Notes under the pieces: generated by a model | Seen by the model: the letters and a program-made list of their open reading frames with translations, nothing else | The model's database searches: none | Told to the model about the DNA's origin: nothing | In this document: in pieces, positions 7,781 to 14,664 of the stretch | Numbering within the stretch: position 1 is the first letter of the stretch | Layout of the letters: every line of letters begins with the position of its first letter | Origin: Myxococcaceae bacterium JPH2 | GTDB taxonomy: Bacteria; Myxococcota; Myxococcia; Myxococcales; Myxococcaceae | NCBI GenBank assembly: GCA_016458225.1 | Contig: JAEMGR010000019.1 | Coordinates: 1 to 64,000, forward strand | Length of the DNA stretch: 64,000 nt | Direction of reading: 5' to 3' | Position numbers and translations under genes: made by a program

Positions 7781-8410
7781 ATGACCGTGCTTCCCCCTCA
7801 TCGTGTGATTGCTCCTCGCATCCTCTACTTCGGCACTCCCGTGGTGCTGCTGAGCACGCTCCAGGAGGATGGTTCTCCCAACCTGAGCCCGTTGTCTTCC
7901 GCGTGGGCCTTGGACGATCGGTTGGTGCTGGGGCTGGGCGACATGGGGCAGGGCCTGGCGAACCTGAAGCGCACGCGTGAGGCCGTGGTCAACCTGCCCA
8001 GTGCGGCACAGTGGTCTCAGGTGGAGGCCTTGGCGCCCACCACGGGCCGCAATCCCGTGCCCGAGGCAAAGCTCGCGATGGGGTACTCCCACGAGCCGCG
8101 CAAGTTCCAGCGCGCGGGCTTCACGCCCATCGCTTCAGAGACCGTGGCCCCGCCTCGCGTGGGTGAGTGTCCGCTGCAACTGGAGGCCGTCCTGCTGAAC
8201 GTCCACCCGGCGACCGCGCTTCCGGGGGAAGTCGATCCAGGGTTCGCCATCGTCGAGCTGCGGGTGACTCGGGTGCATGCGCACGAGCGCATCACCGTGC
8301 CCGGGACTCACCATGTGGACGTCGAGCAGTGGCAGCCGCTGCTCTATGTCTTTCGCCACTACATGGGCACGAGTCCGGGACTCGGGCGCAACTTTCGAGC
8401 GGAGACATGA
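7781..8410 (+). CDS. Flavin reductase-like FMN-binding protein
   Basis: 209 residues beginning at ATG 7781. The split-barrel FMN-binding fold is recognisable from the N-terminal stretch RILYFGTPVVLLSTL-QEDGSPNLSPLSSAW and later LKRTREAVVNLPS. Proteins of this group bind FMN and reduce or hold flavin for oxygenases; the substrate cannot be told. It is divergent from the ArsR-type regulator, with 85 bases between the starts, so the pair is probably a local regulator-target unit. A strong hairpin follows the stop codon. Confidence 0.85.
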   Translation: MTVLPPHRVIAPRILYFGTPVVLLSTLQEDGSPNLSPLSSAWALDDRLVLGLGDMGQGLANLKRTREAVVNLPSAAQWSQVEALAPTTGRNPVPEAKLAMGYSHEPRKFQRAGFTPIASETVAPPRVGECPLQLEAVLLNVHPATALPGEVDPGFAIVELRVTRVHAHERITVPGTHHVDVEQWQPLLYVFRHYMGTSPGLGRNFRAET

Positions 8411-8415
8411 CGACT

Positions 8416-8451
8416 GCTTCGGCCCGCGGAATTGGCTCCGCGAGCCGAAGC
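8416..8451. terminator. Bidirectional hairpin terminator
   Basis: GCTTCGGC (8416-8423) pairs with GCCGAAGC (8444-8451), and an inner CGCGGA/TCCGCG stem pairs with one bulge on each side. It lies between the convergent flavin-reductase-like and DUF4382 genes. There is no long T run, as is common in this high-GC group. Confidence 0.7.
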
Positions 8452-8461
8452 GCTTCAATGG

Positions 8462-9400
8462 CTAGCGCGCCACCGAGGTCAACGTGAACGCGGCCGAGGA
8501 CTCCGCGCCCGAGCCGACCGTGGCGGTCAGCGGATGGGCCGGCTCCGTGGCGAAGCTCACGCCCGTGGGCGCCACCACATCCACCTGATAGCTGCCCGGC
8601 AGCAGGAACTTGAAGTCCGCCACGTAGACGCCATCCGTGCCCGCGGCGAAGGCGAGGGTCTCCTTGCTGCCCAGCTCGTTGGTCAGCACCGCGGAGAACG
8701 CGCTGAGCTGGACCTGTGCATCGCCCACGCCGGGGAGCGTCACGCCCGCACCCAGGCGCAGCGTGGCCTTCACGTTGCCCGAGAACTGCAGGTCCGCGCC
8801 CTTGATGACCGGTCCCATCACCCAGCGATCGGAGTTGCCCGCCACATGCCCGAAGCTCTGGGCCACGTCGAAGTCCACGAGGATGACCTTCTGCGTGTCC
8901 TCGCTCGTGATGGTGACGTCGGCGTCCTTGTCGAACTTGACCTTGAGGCCGGAGCTGGCGGCGCTCGGCATCTGAAGCTCCCCGTCCACGTGCGTGCCGG
9001 CGGGCAGGCCCTCGTAGTTCGCGGACGTCGCGTAGACACGGCTCTCGCCCGACGACTGCTTGACCTGGACGTAGCCTCCCGTGATGACGAAGCGCATCTC
9101 GCGATAGGTCCCGGTGGGGACCTCGGCGTCCTTCACCAGGTCCGCGGCGTCGTTGGCCAGCGTGAGCAGGTTGGTCGTCACCGGCGAGTCCAAGAGGACG
9201 ACGTCGCCCTTGGAATCGCCCTCGGTGCTCCCCTTCAGATAGACCTTCGAGATGGTCACCACGGCCTTCTCGAACGAGTCGCCCGGCGCATCGGTGAGCT
9301 TCACGGTGACACGCGCCTTGGAGCTGTCACCACAGGCCGCGATGCACAGGAGGCTCGTCGCCAGCAGAAGGGAGGAAGCGAGGTGTCGCAGGTTGGTCAT
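8462..9400 (-). CDS. DUF4382-type lipoprotein
   Basis: 312 residues from ATG 9400. The signal peptide ends in lipobox CIAAC (acylated Cys about 22), so the protein is membrane anchored. The DUF4382 domain follows (about 30-200): VTVKLTDAPGDSFEKAVVTI, then PTGTYREMRFVITGG and VILVDFDVAQSF. This domain is a secreted beta-sandwich of unknown role. Residues 200-312 form a second beta-rich region resembling a carboxypeptidase-regulatory-like fold (LPGVGDAQVQLS, then LPGSYQVDVVAPTG). It ends near a strong shared hairpin with the convergent neighbour. Confidence 0.85.
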   Translation of the reverse strand: MTNLRHLASSLLLATSLLCIAACGDSSKARVTVKLTDAPGDSFEKAVVTISKVYLKGSTEGDSKGDVVLLDSPVTTNLLTLANDAADLVKDAEVPTGTYREMRFVITGGYVQVKQSSGESRVYATSANYEGLPAGTHVDGELQMPSAASSGLKVKFDKDADVTITSEDTQKVILVDFDVAQSFGHVAGNSDRWVMGPVIKGADLQFSGNVKATLRLGAGVTLPGVGDAQVQLSAFSAVLTNELGSKETLAFAAGTDGVYVADFKFLLPGSYQVDVVAPTGVSFATEPAHPLTATVGSGAESSAAFTLTSVAR

Positions 9401-9507
9401 GGGCAATGACTCAGATGATGCGCGGGCGGCTCGGTGAGCTGCCCGCGTGGGTGGTACCGCTTGAAACAAGAGTGGGGGCGTGAGTCTTGGGTGCTACGGG
9501 GGAGGCA

Positions 9508-9993
9508 TCAGCCGAGGACCGGCGAACACTGCCCCTCGATGCACACCATTCGGTCGCAGCAGGTCGAGCCGCCCTGGGAATCACACTCGGCGCCTTGCGG
9601 GAGGCAGGCCGAGCCCGCGTCTTCTCCGCCGCCGGAGCCCGCATCCACCTCGGAGCTTCCCCCGTCGGTCGGCGTGCCGGCGTCGCCGCCGCAAGCGCCC
9701 AGGGTGTCGCCGTGGCGCAGGTGCGCCTTCACGGCGGGCTCGCCCACGGTGATGGTGTGCGCATTGGCGGGATTGCCCGGCGGAATGTGGCACACGGTCA
9801 CGTGCTCGGTGCCTCCCGAGCCACCGTCCGTGGCGCCGCGCCCATCGTTGTTCGCGACGCCGGGCGTGGCCCCCAGGTTGGCGCCTCCCGTGCCCAATTC
9901 GGAGTCCGCCCCGGCACTCCCACCACATCCGCTGGCGAGCAGCGCGAACAGCGCCCCCAGGACAACGGTCGAGTTCATTGGCCGCATGCGCAT
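9508..9993 (-). CDS. Cys-rich secreted lipoprotein with CHIPPGNP motif
   Basis: 161 residues from ATG 9993, with AGGAGG six bases upstream; downstream ATGs at 9987 and 9978 are weaker choices. The lipobox is LASGC. After a Gly-rich linker there is VTVCHIPPGNPANAHTI, with HLRHGDTLGACGG further on. This motif recurs in secreted proteins of myxobacteria and other phyla, with conserved Cys and His that look like a metal or disulfide site. The tail, after a Gly/Asp linker, has CLPQGAECD, STCCD and MVCIEGQCS, a compact disulfide-knot pattern. Function unknown. Surface-anchored adhesive or metal-binding roles are possible. Confidence 0.75.
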   Translation of the reverse strand: MRMRPMNSTVVLGALFALLASGCGGSAGADSELGTGGANLGATPGVANNDGRGATDGGSGGTEHVTVCHIPPGNPANAHTITVGEPAVKAHLRHGDTLGACGGDAGTPTDGGSSEVDAGSGGGEDAGSACLPQGAECDSQGGSTCCDRMVCIEGQCSPVLG

Positions 9994-10261
9994 CGAGATC
10001 CTCCTCAAGTGAGACGAGACGATGTTCGTCACCGCGACGTTCGCGGTGGCGCCCTCCCCGGGGGAAAAGACCGAGTCGAGCGCGGAACGGCCACGCCGCG
10101 CCGACAAGTCCGCTGACACGACACAATTCGTCTCCTGCTTGCTCGAATCTCACCGCGCTTGTGGGTGCGATTGCGCTCCGCGCCACAGTTGCCGTGGCCC
10201 ACGTTTCTGCACTCGACTTCGCGCGCGAGGTGCGCGCGTGGATTGACGTGGCATCCGGCTC

Positions 10262-10800
10262 GCCGGGCTCGGCTTGAAGTCCCAGGGCGGCGACAGCGAT
10301 GGCTTGGAGGACGTCTCGCTGACGCTGGAGGCCCGGGACCGCGCGGCAAGGCCAGGACGCGAGTCCGTGGTCCATCGGGCAGCGCGTGGGGAGCGTGCTC
10401 CGGGATCCGCGGTCGCGGTTCTTCATCACGTCGCGGAGCATCGGCTCTATTGCCTGGCTGGAGTCCTCGACAAGCTCATCCACATGCGTCAGGGGCGCAT
10501 CGTGGAGCTCTTCGCTCGCCTAGCCTTATTGGCCGCAACGGCTCGGGGAGGACGACGTTCGCGCGGGTGGCCACCGGGCTGATGGCTCAGCGCACGGGGT
10601 GGGTCCGTCATGCCGATTGTCGCTCGACTCGCTTCACACGCTCGAAGCGCACGACTCCGCGGCGGCGTGGCGAGGCGTGACGCCGCGGTCGTTCAAGCTC
10701 GCGAGCTTCAAGTGCGATCCCATGATCCTGCTCCTCTCAGGCGCGGCCGAGGCCGTTGAGGGACTGGAGTCTGCGGGCGCGCGGCGCAAGGGCTACACGA
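10262..10800 (+). pseudogene. ABC transporter ATPase remnant, fragmented
   Basis: Scattered pieces in different plus-strand frames resemble an ABC exporter ATPase. GLEDVSLTLE lies at about 10300-10336, the usual lead into Walker A. GLIG-like SLIGRNGSGRTTFARV with ATGLMA lies at 10522-10590, a Walker A in which Lys has become Arg. A Walker-B-like KCDPMILLLSGA lies near 10710-10750. About 190 bases of unrelated sequence separate the first two, and no continuous frame joins them. The rest of the 9994-10966 gap has only a short open tail ending at 10963 (peptide end STLHRFVAA), which I cannot assign. Clearly a dead gene. Confidence 0.5.
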
Positions 10801-10966
10801 GTGTCTGTCCGGGCAGATCCGCCGACCCGCGCGGTGGACAGCGTCCATCCAGTGGCTCGCGTGTCAGCCCGCGCCCGTGGTCGAGGAGTTGGACGCGAGC
10901 AGGTTCCTCGCGCCCCTCGTCCCAAGCACGCTGCACCGCTTCGTGGCCGCGTAGCGGCCTTGCACC

Positions 10967-11950
10967 TCAAGCGGCTCGGAGCTTGTCGAGCACGCGGTCC
11001 ATCGCGGCGGCCTCGCGGCCGAACGGCGAGCCGATGGCCTGGACGCTGGAGGCAGAGCCGCGCACGTTCGCGTTGACGAGGTTGGCGATCGTTCCCGAGG
11101 GGGTGACGTCCACGTACCGGAACGGTCCTCGCGCTTCGATGCGGAGGACGGTGTCGCGCAGGCGCATGGGGTCGAGCGCCGCGCGCAGCAGGTGCGTGGC
11201 GGTGGGCTGCTCGACGGGGCCCGCGGTCCGACTGGAGTACACCGGGACTTGGGGCGGCATGAACCGCAGCGGAGCGAGCGCGGCTTCCACGTCGGGAGGG
11301 AGCGGCTCCACCCAGCTCGAATGGAACGGCTGGCGAACGGGGAGCCGGCTGTAGAGCAGGTCCTGGGCGCGCAGGTGCGCCTCGACGTCGGCCATCCACA
11401 TGTCGGGGACGGCGATGACGTAATGCGTGGGCCCGAGCACGCCAGCCAACGTGGCGCGCCGGCCCAGCACGGGCGAGTCCGTGAAGGTCTTGGGATTCGC
11501 GATGACGGCGAACATGCCGCCCGCGCGGCAGCCGCGGTTCAGCGCGATGGCCTGTCTTCCCAGCGCGGGGACGATGTCGTCGAACGCGAGCACACCCGCG
11601 ATGGCGCAGGCTGCCGCCTCGCCCAGGCTTACGCCCAGCACCGCCGCGGGGCGCACGCCGGCCTCGATGAGCGCGGAGGCCAGCGCGTACTCGTAGAGGA
11701 AGATGGTGGGGTGGGTGAGTTCCAGGTCGTCGAAGTTCTCGCTGGCCCGATGCTCGACTTCGTATAGCTCGTGGAGGATGGAGCGCCCGGTGATGGGGCG
11801 GAGCAGCGCGTCGCCGCGCTCCATCCAGTGCCGGAACGTGGCGTTGCGCTGGAAGAGTTCCTCACCCATCCGGTAGAGCTGCGAGCCCTGTCCTCCGAAG
11901 AGGAGGACAATCCCCCGTGGGTCGTTGCTCGTGCGTGTGTCGGCAGTCAT
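10967..11950 (-). CDS. Acyl-CoA:ACP acyltransferase (malonyl-type AT, FabD/PKS family)
   Basis: 327 residues from ATG 11950. The AT fold is clear: FGGQGSQ at residues 18-24, the nucleophile Ser108 in GVSLGEAAACAIAGV, and the catalytic-His region RQPFHSSW. Most ATs have GHS around the nucleophile, but here it is GVS. Such enzymes load malonyl or other acyl units onto acyl carrier proteins. No PKS, ACP or KS gene is in the window, so this is a free-standing AT or the survivor of a broken cluster. Its ATG overlaps the TGA of an upstream frame (ATGA), showing former translational coupling to the decayed kinase gene. Confidence 0.82.
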   Translation of the reverse strand: MTADTRTSNDPRGIVLLFGGQGSQLYRMGEELFQRNATFRHWMERGDALLRPITGRSILHELYEVEHRASENFDDLELTHPTIFLYEYALASALIEAGVRPAAVLGVSLGEAAACAIAGVLAFDDIVPALGRQAIALNRGCRAGGMFAVIANPKTFTDSPVLGRRATLAGVLGPTHYVIAVPDMWMADVEAHLRAQDLLYSRLPVRQPFHSSWVEPLPPDVEAALAPLRFMPPQVPVYSSRTAGPVEQPTATHLLRAALDPMRLRDTVLRIEARGPFRYVDVTPSGTIANLVNANVRGSASSVQAIGSPFGREAAAMDRVLDKLRAA

Positions 11951-12530
11951 CTCGCGGTCTCGTGGATGCGGGCGGCGACCCGGCCTGTGCTGCGGAAGGC
12001 CTGGGTGGTCAGCGCGAGCGCCAGCAGTCCTTCCCACCATGCGAAGCGTGGCAGGGCCCGGATGGAATCATCCAGGTGGCTGTCATGCAACCACTCGAGA
12101 CGTGGCTTGAGTGGCAGGCGACTTGTCGGGGGCGGTCTCCTTCGTATGCAGCAGCTTGCTCATGAAGACGCCCGGGATGAACTCCATGACGATCACATCG
12201 GGACTGCACCACTGGGAGACGACCTGGGGACATAGAGGTCGCGATGCTCGCGCAGCGTCTGGCGGAACGCGGTGCGCGCGGTGGCCATGGGCACGGCCTC
12301 GAACCCGGATCGGTGGGGAACAGGGCGTTGCGCAGCGCCAGCAGTTGCCCGAACTCGACGATGATGTCCCCCAATTCGTCCGAGGGGCCGCGAACGATGG
12401 CCCCGCGCTCCGCCGGCGAGGTGCGCACCGGGTTGGACGGTCGGGCCCACGTCGACAGGAGCGCATTCACTACCACGCGACGACGGCGCTCCGCGTCTGC
12501 CGTCAGCTCGGCGAGCTCCGCGCGCGCCGA
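11947..12530 (-). pseudogene. ABC1/AarF/UbiB-family atypical kinase, frameshifted remnant
   Basis: Three minus-strand frames must be joined to recover the family. Around 12306-12410 there is DELGDIIVEFGQLLALRNAL, the KxGQ-type region of UbiB proteins. Around 12220-12280 there is FRQTLREHRDLYVP, and after a frameshift DVIVMEFIPGVFMSKLL (12140-12200), matching the VLVMEFxxGV block. A third frame supplies a C-terminal tail ending at 11947, overlapping the acyltransferase start. At least two frameshifts and missing segments make it non-functional. Family members are atypical kinases or ATPases in quinone and lipid metabolism. This fills most of the gap between the acyltransferase and the cyclase gene. 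Confidence 0.6.
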
Positions 12531-12653
12531 GTCAAGCGGTGGGGGAGCGTCAAGGTCGGGAGCGACCGGCCCGTGGCCTCCTGGCCGAGCAAGGGGGCGG
12601 AGCTTCACGCGGGAGGACGCGGGGCGCCACGTGGATGCGCAGCATGGAGTCTC

Positions 12654-13319
12654 ATGGAGACCGCTGCCATCACGGACACACGCACGGGCGAGCAGGAGTG
12701 GAAGGACATCTCCGTGCCCCTGCGAGATGGGATGTTGCATTGGCCGGACAACCCAGAGGTGAATGTCACTCGGACGTTGTCCCTGTCACGGGGCGATGAC
12801 GCCAACGTGTCCAAGATCTCGCTGGGCGTGCACACGGGGACGCATGTCGACGCGCCCGTCCACTTCATCCCTGGAGCGGCGGGCGTGGACTCACTCCCAC
12901 TGGTGAGCACGGTGGGCGTGGCGCGGGTGCTGGAGATCTCGGATCCACGCGCCATCCGGGTGGAGGAGTTGCGCCGCCACGACATCCAGGCGGGGGAGCG
13001 CATCTTGTTCCGCACGGCGAACTCGTCGCGTGACTGGCCGCGCGCGGAGTTCCGGCCAGACTTCGTGTACCTGTCCTTGGACGGCGCGCGCTACCTCGCG
13101 GGGCTGGGCGTGCGCACGGTGGGCATTGATTACCTGTCCATCGGCAGCGCGGAGGAGGGCGAGCCCACGCATCGGGCGCTGCTCGACGCGGGGGTGTGCA
13201 TCATCGAGGGCTTGGTGCTCTCCCAGGTGCCGGCGGGCACCTATGACCTGGTGTGTCTGCCTTTGCGCCTCGAAGGGGGTGACGGGGCTCCAGCGCGCGC
13301 CATCCTGCGGCGCCGATAG
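12654..13319 (+). CDS. Cyclase-family hydrolase (kynurenine-formamidase-like)
   Basis: 221 residues from ATG 12654. The defining metal motif is HTGTHVDAPVH (His60, His64, Asp66, His70), preceded by DISVPLRDGMLHWP. It is followed by FVYLSLDGARYLAGLGVRTV, and GIDYLSIGSAEE, which holds further active-site residues. The family hydrolyses amides and lactones, with KynB as the best-known member, and also includes polyketide-associated cyclases. Intact and well formed. It sits between a decayed ABC1-kinase gene and a decayed dapB-like gene, so its original pathway context has probably been lost. Confidence 0.85.
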   Translation: METAAITDTRTGEQEWKDISVPLRDGMLHWPDNPEVNVTRTLSLSRGDDANVSKISLGVHTGTHVDAPVHFIPGAAGVDSLPLVSTVGVARVLEISDPRAIRVEELRRHDIQAGERILFRTANSSRDWPRAEFRPDFVYLSLDGARYLAGLGVRTVGIDYLSIGSAEEGEPTHRALLDAGVCIIEGLVLSQVPAGTYDLVCLPLRLEGGDGAPARAILRRR

Positions 13320-13459
13320 GGCCGCGTGTCCTCGAGTGCCCTACGACGGACTTGGCCAGTGCCGCTTCACCGGAGGAGCGAGGTGCAAAGCGGGCTCACT
13401 GGTGAAGGGCGGGGGCATGCCCTGCCTCGACGGGGAGCGGCGCGACTCAGGAGGATGAC

Positions 13460-13715
13460 ATGGCGCTGAAGGTCTGTCTGGCAGGAGCCACGGGATGAGC
13501 GGGCTCCGAAATCGACTGCGCCTACGAGGGAAAGCCAGACGCGCCGAGCGGCACGGCCCGGGAACGGCCGGGCCGATTGTCGAAGGTGCGCCCGCCTGAA
13601 GCACACGGCAGGAAGCAGCGCGCGCCCCAACGTGGACGGAGCACTCCTGGCGATTCGCAAGGTGCCCACGCTGGTGGGCGAGCATCGTGGTCTGGACACC
13701 GTCCTGGACCAGTGA
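13460..13715 (+). pseudogene. dapB-like dihydrodipicolinate reductase remnant, deleted and frameshifted
   Basis: It begins with a good ribosome site (AGGAGG, then ATG 13460) and reads MALKVCLAGATG, the NAD(P)-binding start of DapB-like proteins, before an early stop. After a large deletion another frame gives EIDCAYEGKPDAPSGTARE; KPDAPSGTA is the DapB substrate-lysine signature. A third frame gives GALLAIRKVPTLVGEHRGLD and ends at 13715, the family's C-terminus. Roughly two thirds of the expected 260-270 residues are missing. The bases between 13320 and 13459 show no gene. Identification rests on three short motifs in the right order. Confidence 0.6.
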
Positions 13716-13731
13716 CGCCGGCGCTGCCAGT

Positions 13732-14433
13732 TCATCCAATGGCGCGATAGCAGTCCCGGCAGAGTGGCTTGTTCATGCTGGACGGGTGATCACTGCCGCA
13801 GGAGTGACAGAAATCATCCTGGTAGTCTGGATTGCCCCAGTCCGCCCATTCGTCGTAGCAGTCCCTGCAATAGGGTTTGTCTGCCTTCAGCGTGATCTCC
13901 TCTGCGCATCGAATGCAGTAGCCCGTTGTTCGGGTGCGCCGCGCAGCGGCAGGGGGCGCGGGCCTGGGGGCCTTCTTCTCTCGCGCGGTTGACTGGCGCG
14001 CGTGGGGGACGATTTCGCGCCGGATGAAGGCTTCCGCCTGCTTCACCGCCTCTTTGTCGTGTGAGCACAGGCCCACTTCAATGGTGTTGAGAAAGGACGA
14101 GGCGAGCAGGTTGAGCGACGTCACGAGTGCCGTCGACTCAGAGAGATACAGTTTGGCGTGCAGGCCCGGCACTCCATAGAGCCGCAGTCCGGCCTTGAGG
14201 AGTGGCTGGAGTGCTTCGAGCCAATCCTTGCGAGGCTGTGTTTGGTCATCCTCGCGAACGAAGAGCATCACCTTCACTTTGCGGGCGAGTGCCTCACTCA
14301 GCGCTCGGCCAACCCGATCCTCTGCTGCCAAGGTTGTATAGGGGCTCACCAGCACCACTCGGTCACGCGCGTCGCGGATGAGGGCGAGCAGCCGACTGAT
14401 GGTGTCCTCAGTATTGATGAGTCGGAAGTCCAA
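13732..14433 (-). CDS. PLD-like nuclease domain with two C-terminal zinc ribbons
   Basis: 233 residues from a TTG at 14433, with AGGA just upstream; no ATG or GTG lies in frame nearby. Residues 1-145 are a PLD-type phosphodiesterase half: VVLVSPYT, then GLHAKLYLSES (His92, Lys94) and the Ser/Asn pair in TSLNLL (Ser106, Asn108). Only one HxK site is present, so a dimer would form the active site, as in Nuc-type nucleases. After a basic Pro/Ala linker come two CxxC...CxxC ribbons (Cys173/176/189/192 and Cys209/212/225/228). Probably a cytosolic nucleic-acid phosphodiesterase. Convergent with the dapB remnant. Confidence 0.78.
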   Translation of the reverse strand: MDFRLINTEDTISRLLALIRDARDRVVLVSPYTTLAAEDRVGRALSEALARKVKVMLFVREDDQTQPRKDWLEALQPLLKAGLRLYGVPGLHAKLYLSESTALVTSLNLLASSFLNTIEVGLCSHDKEAVKQAEAFIRREIVPHARQSTAREKKAPRPAPPAAARRTRTTGYCIRCAEEITLKADKPYCRDCYDEWADWGNPDYQDDFCHSCGSDHPSSMNKPLCRDCYRAIG

Positions 14434-14664
14434 GGGTTCCTCGGAATGCGAGAAGCCGCATGGTGCCAGTTCATCGGGGGGAAATGGAGGGCGATGCGTT
14501 GTCTGGAGTGCAGTGCCGTACGGTGGACCCTGGCTCGCTCTTGCGCGCTGACGGGTGTTCCGATGGGACGGTGACGTGCGACCCAGGCACGGCTGTTCGC
14601 TGGGTGGGTCATCGGGAAACCTCGCGCCGACCGGGAGGCTCGGTCCTTGGCGCGAGGGTTCATC

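Noticed and set aside
9581-10483. 300-codon minus-strand frame overlapping the CHIPPGNP lipoprotein
   Set aside because: Arg/Ala/Gly-rich composition. The true gene in another frame has a ribosome site, signal peptide and known motif.
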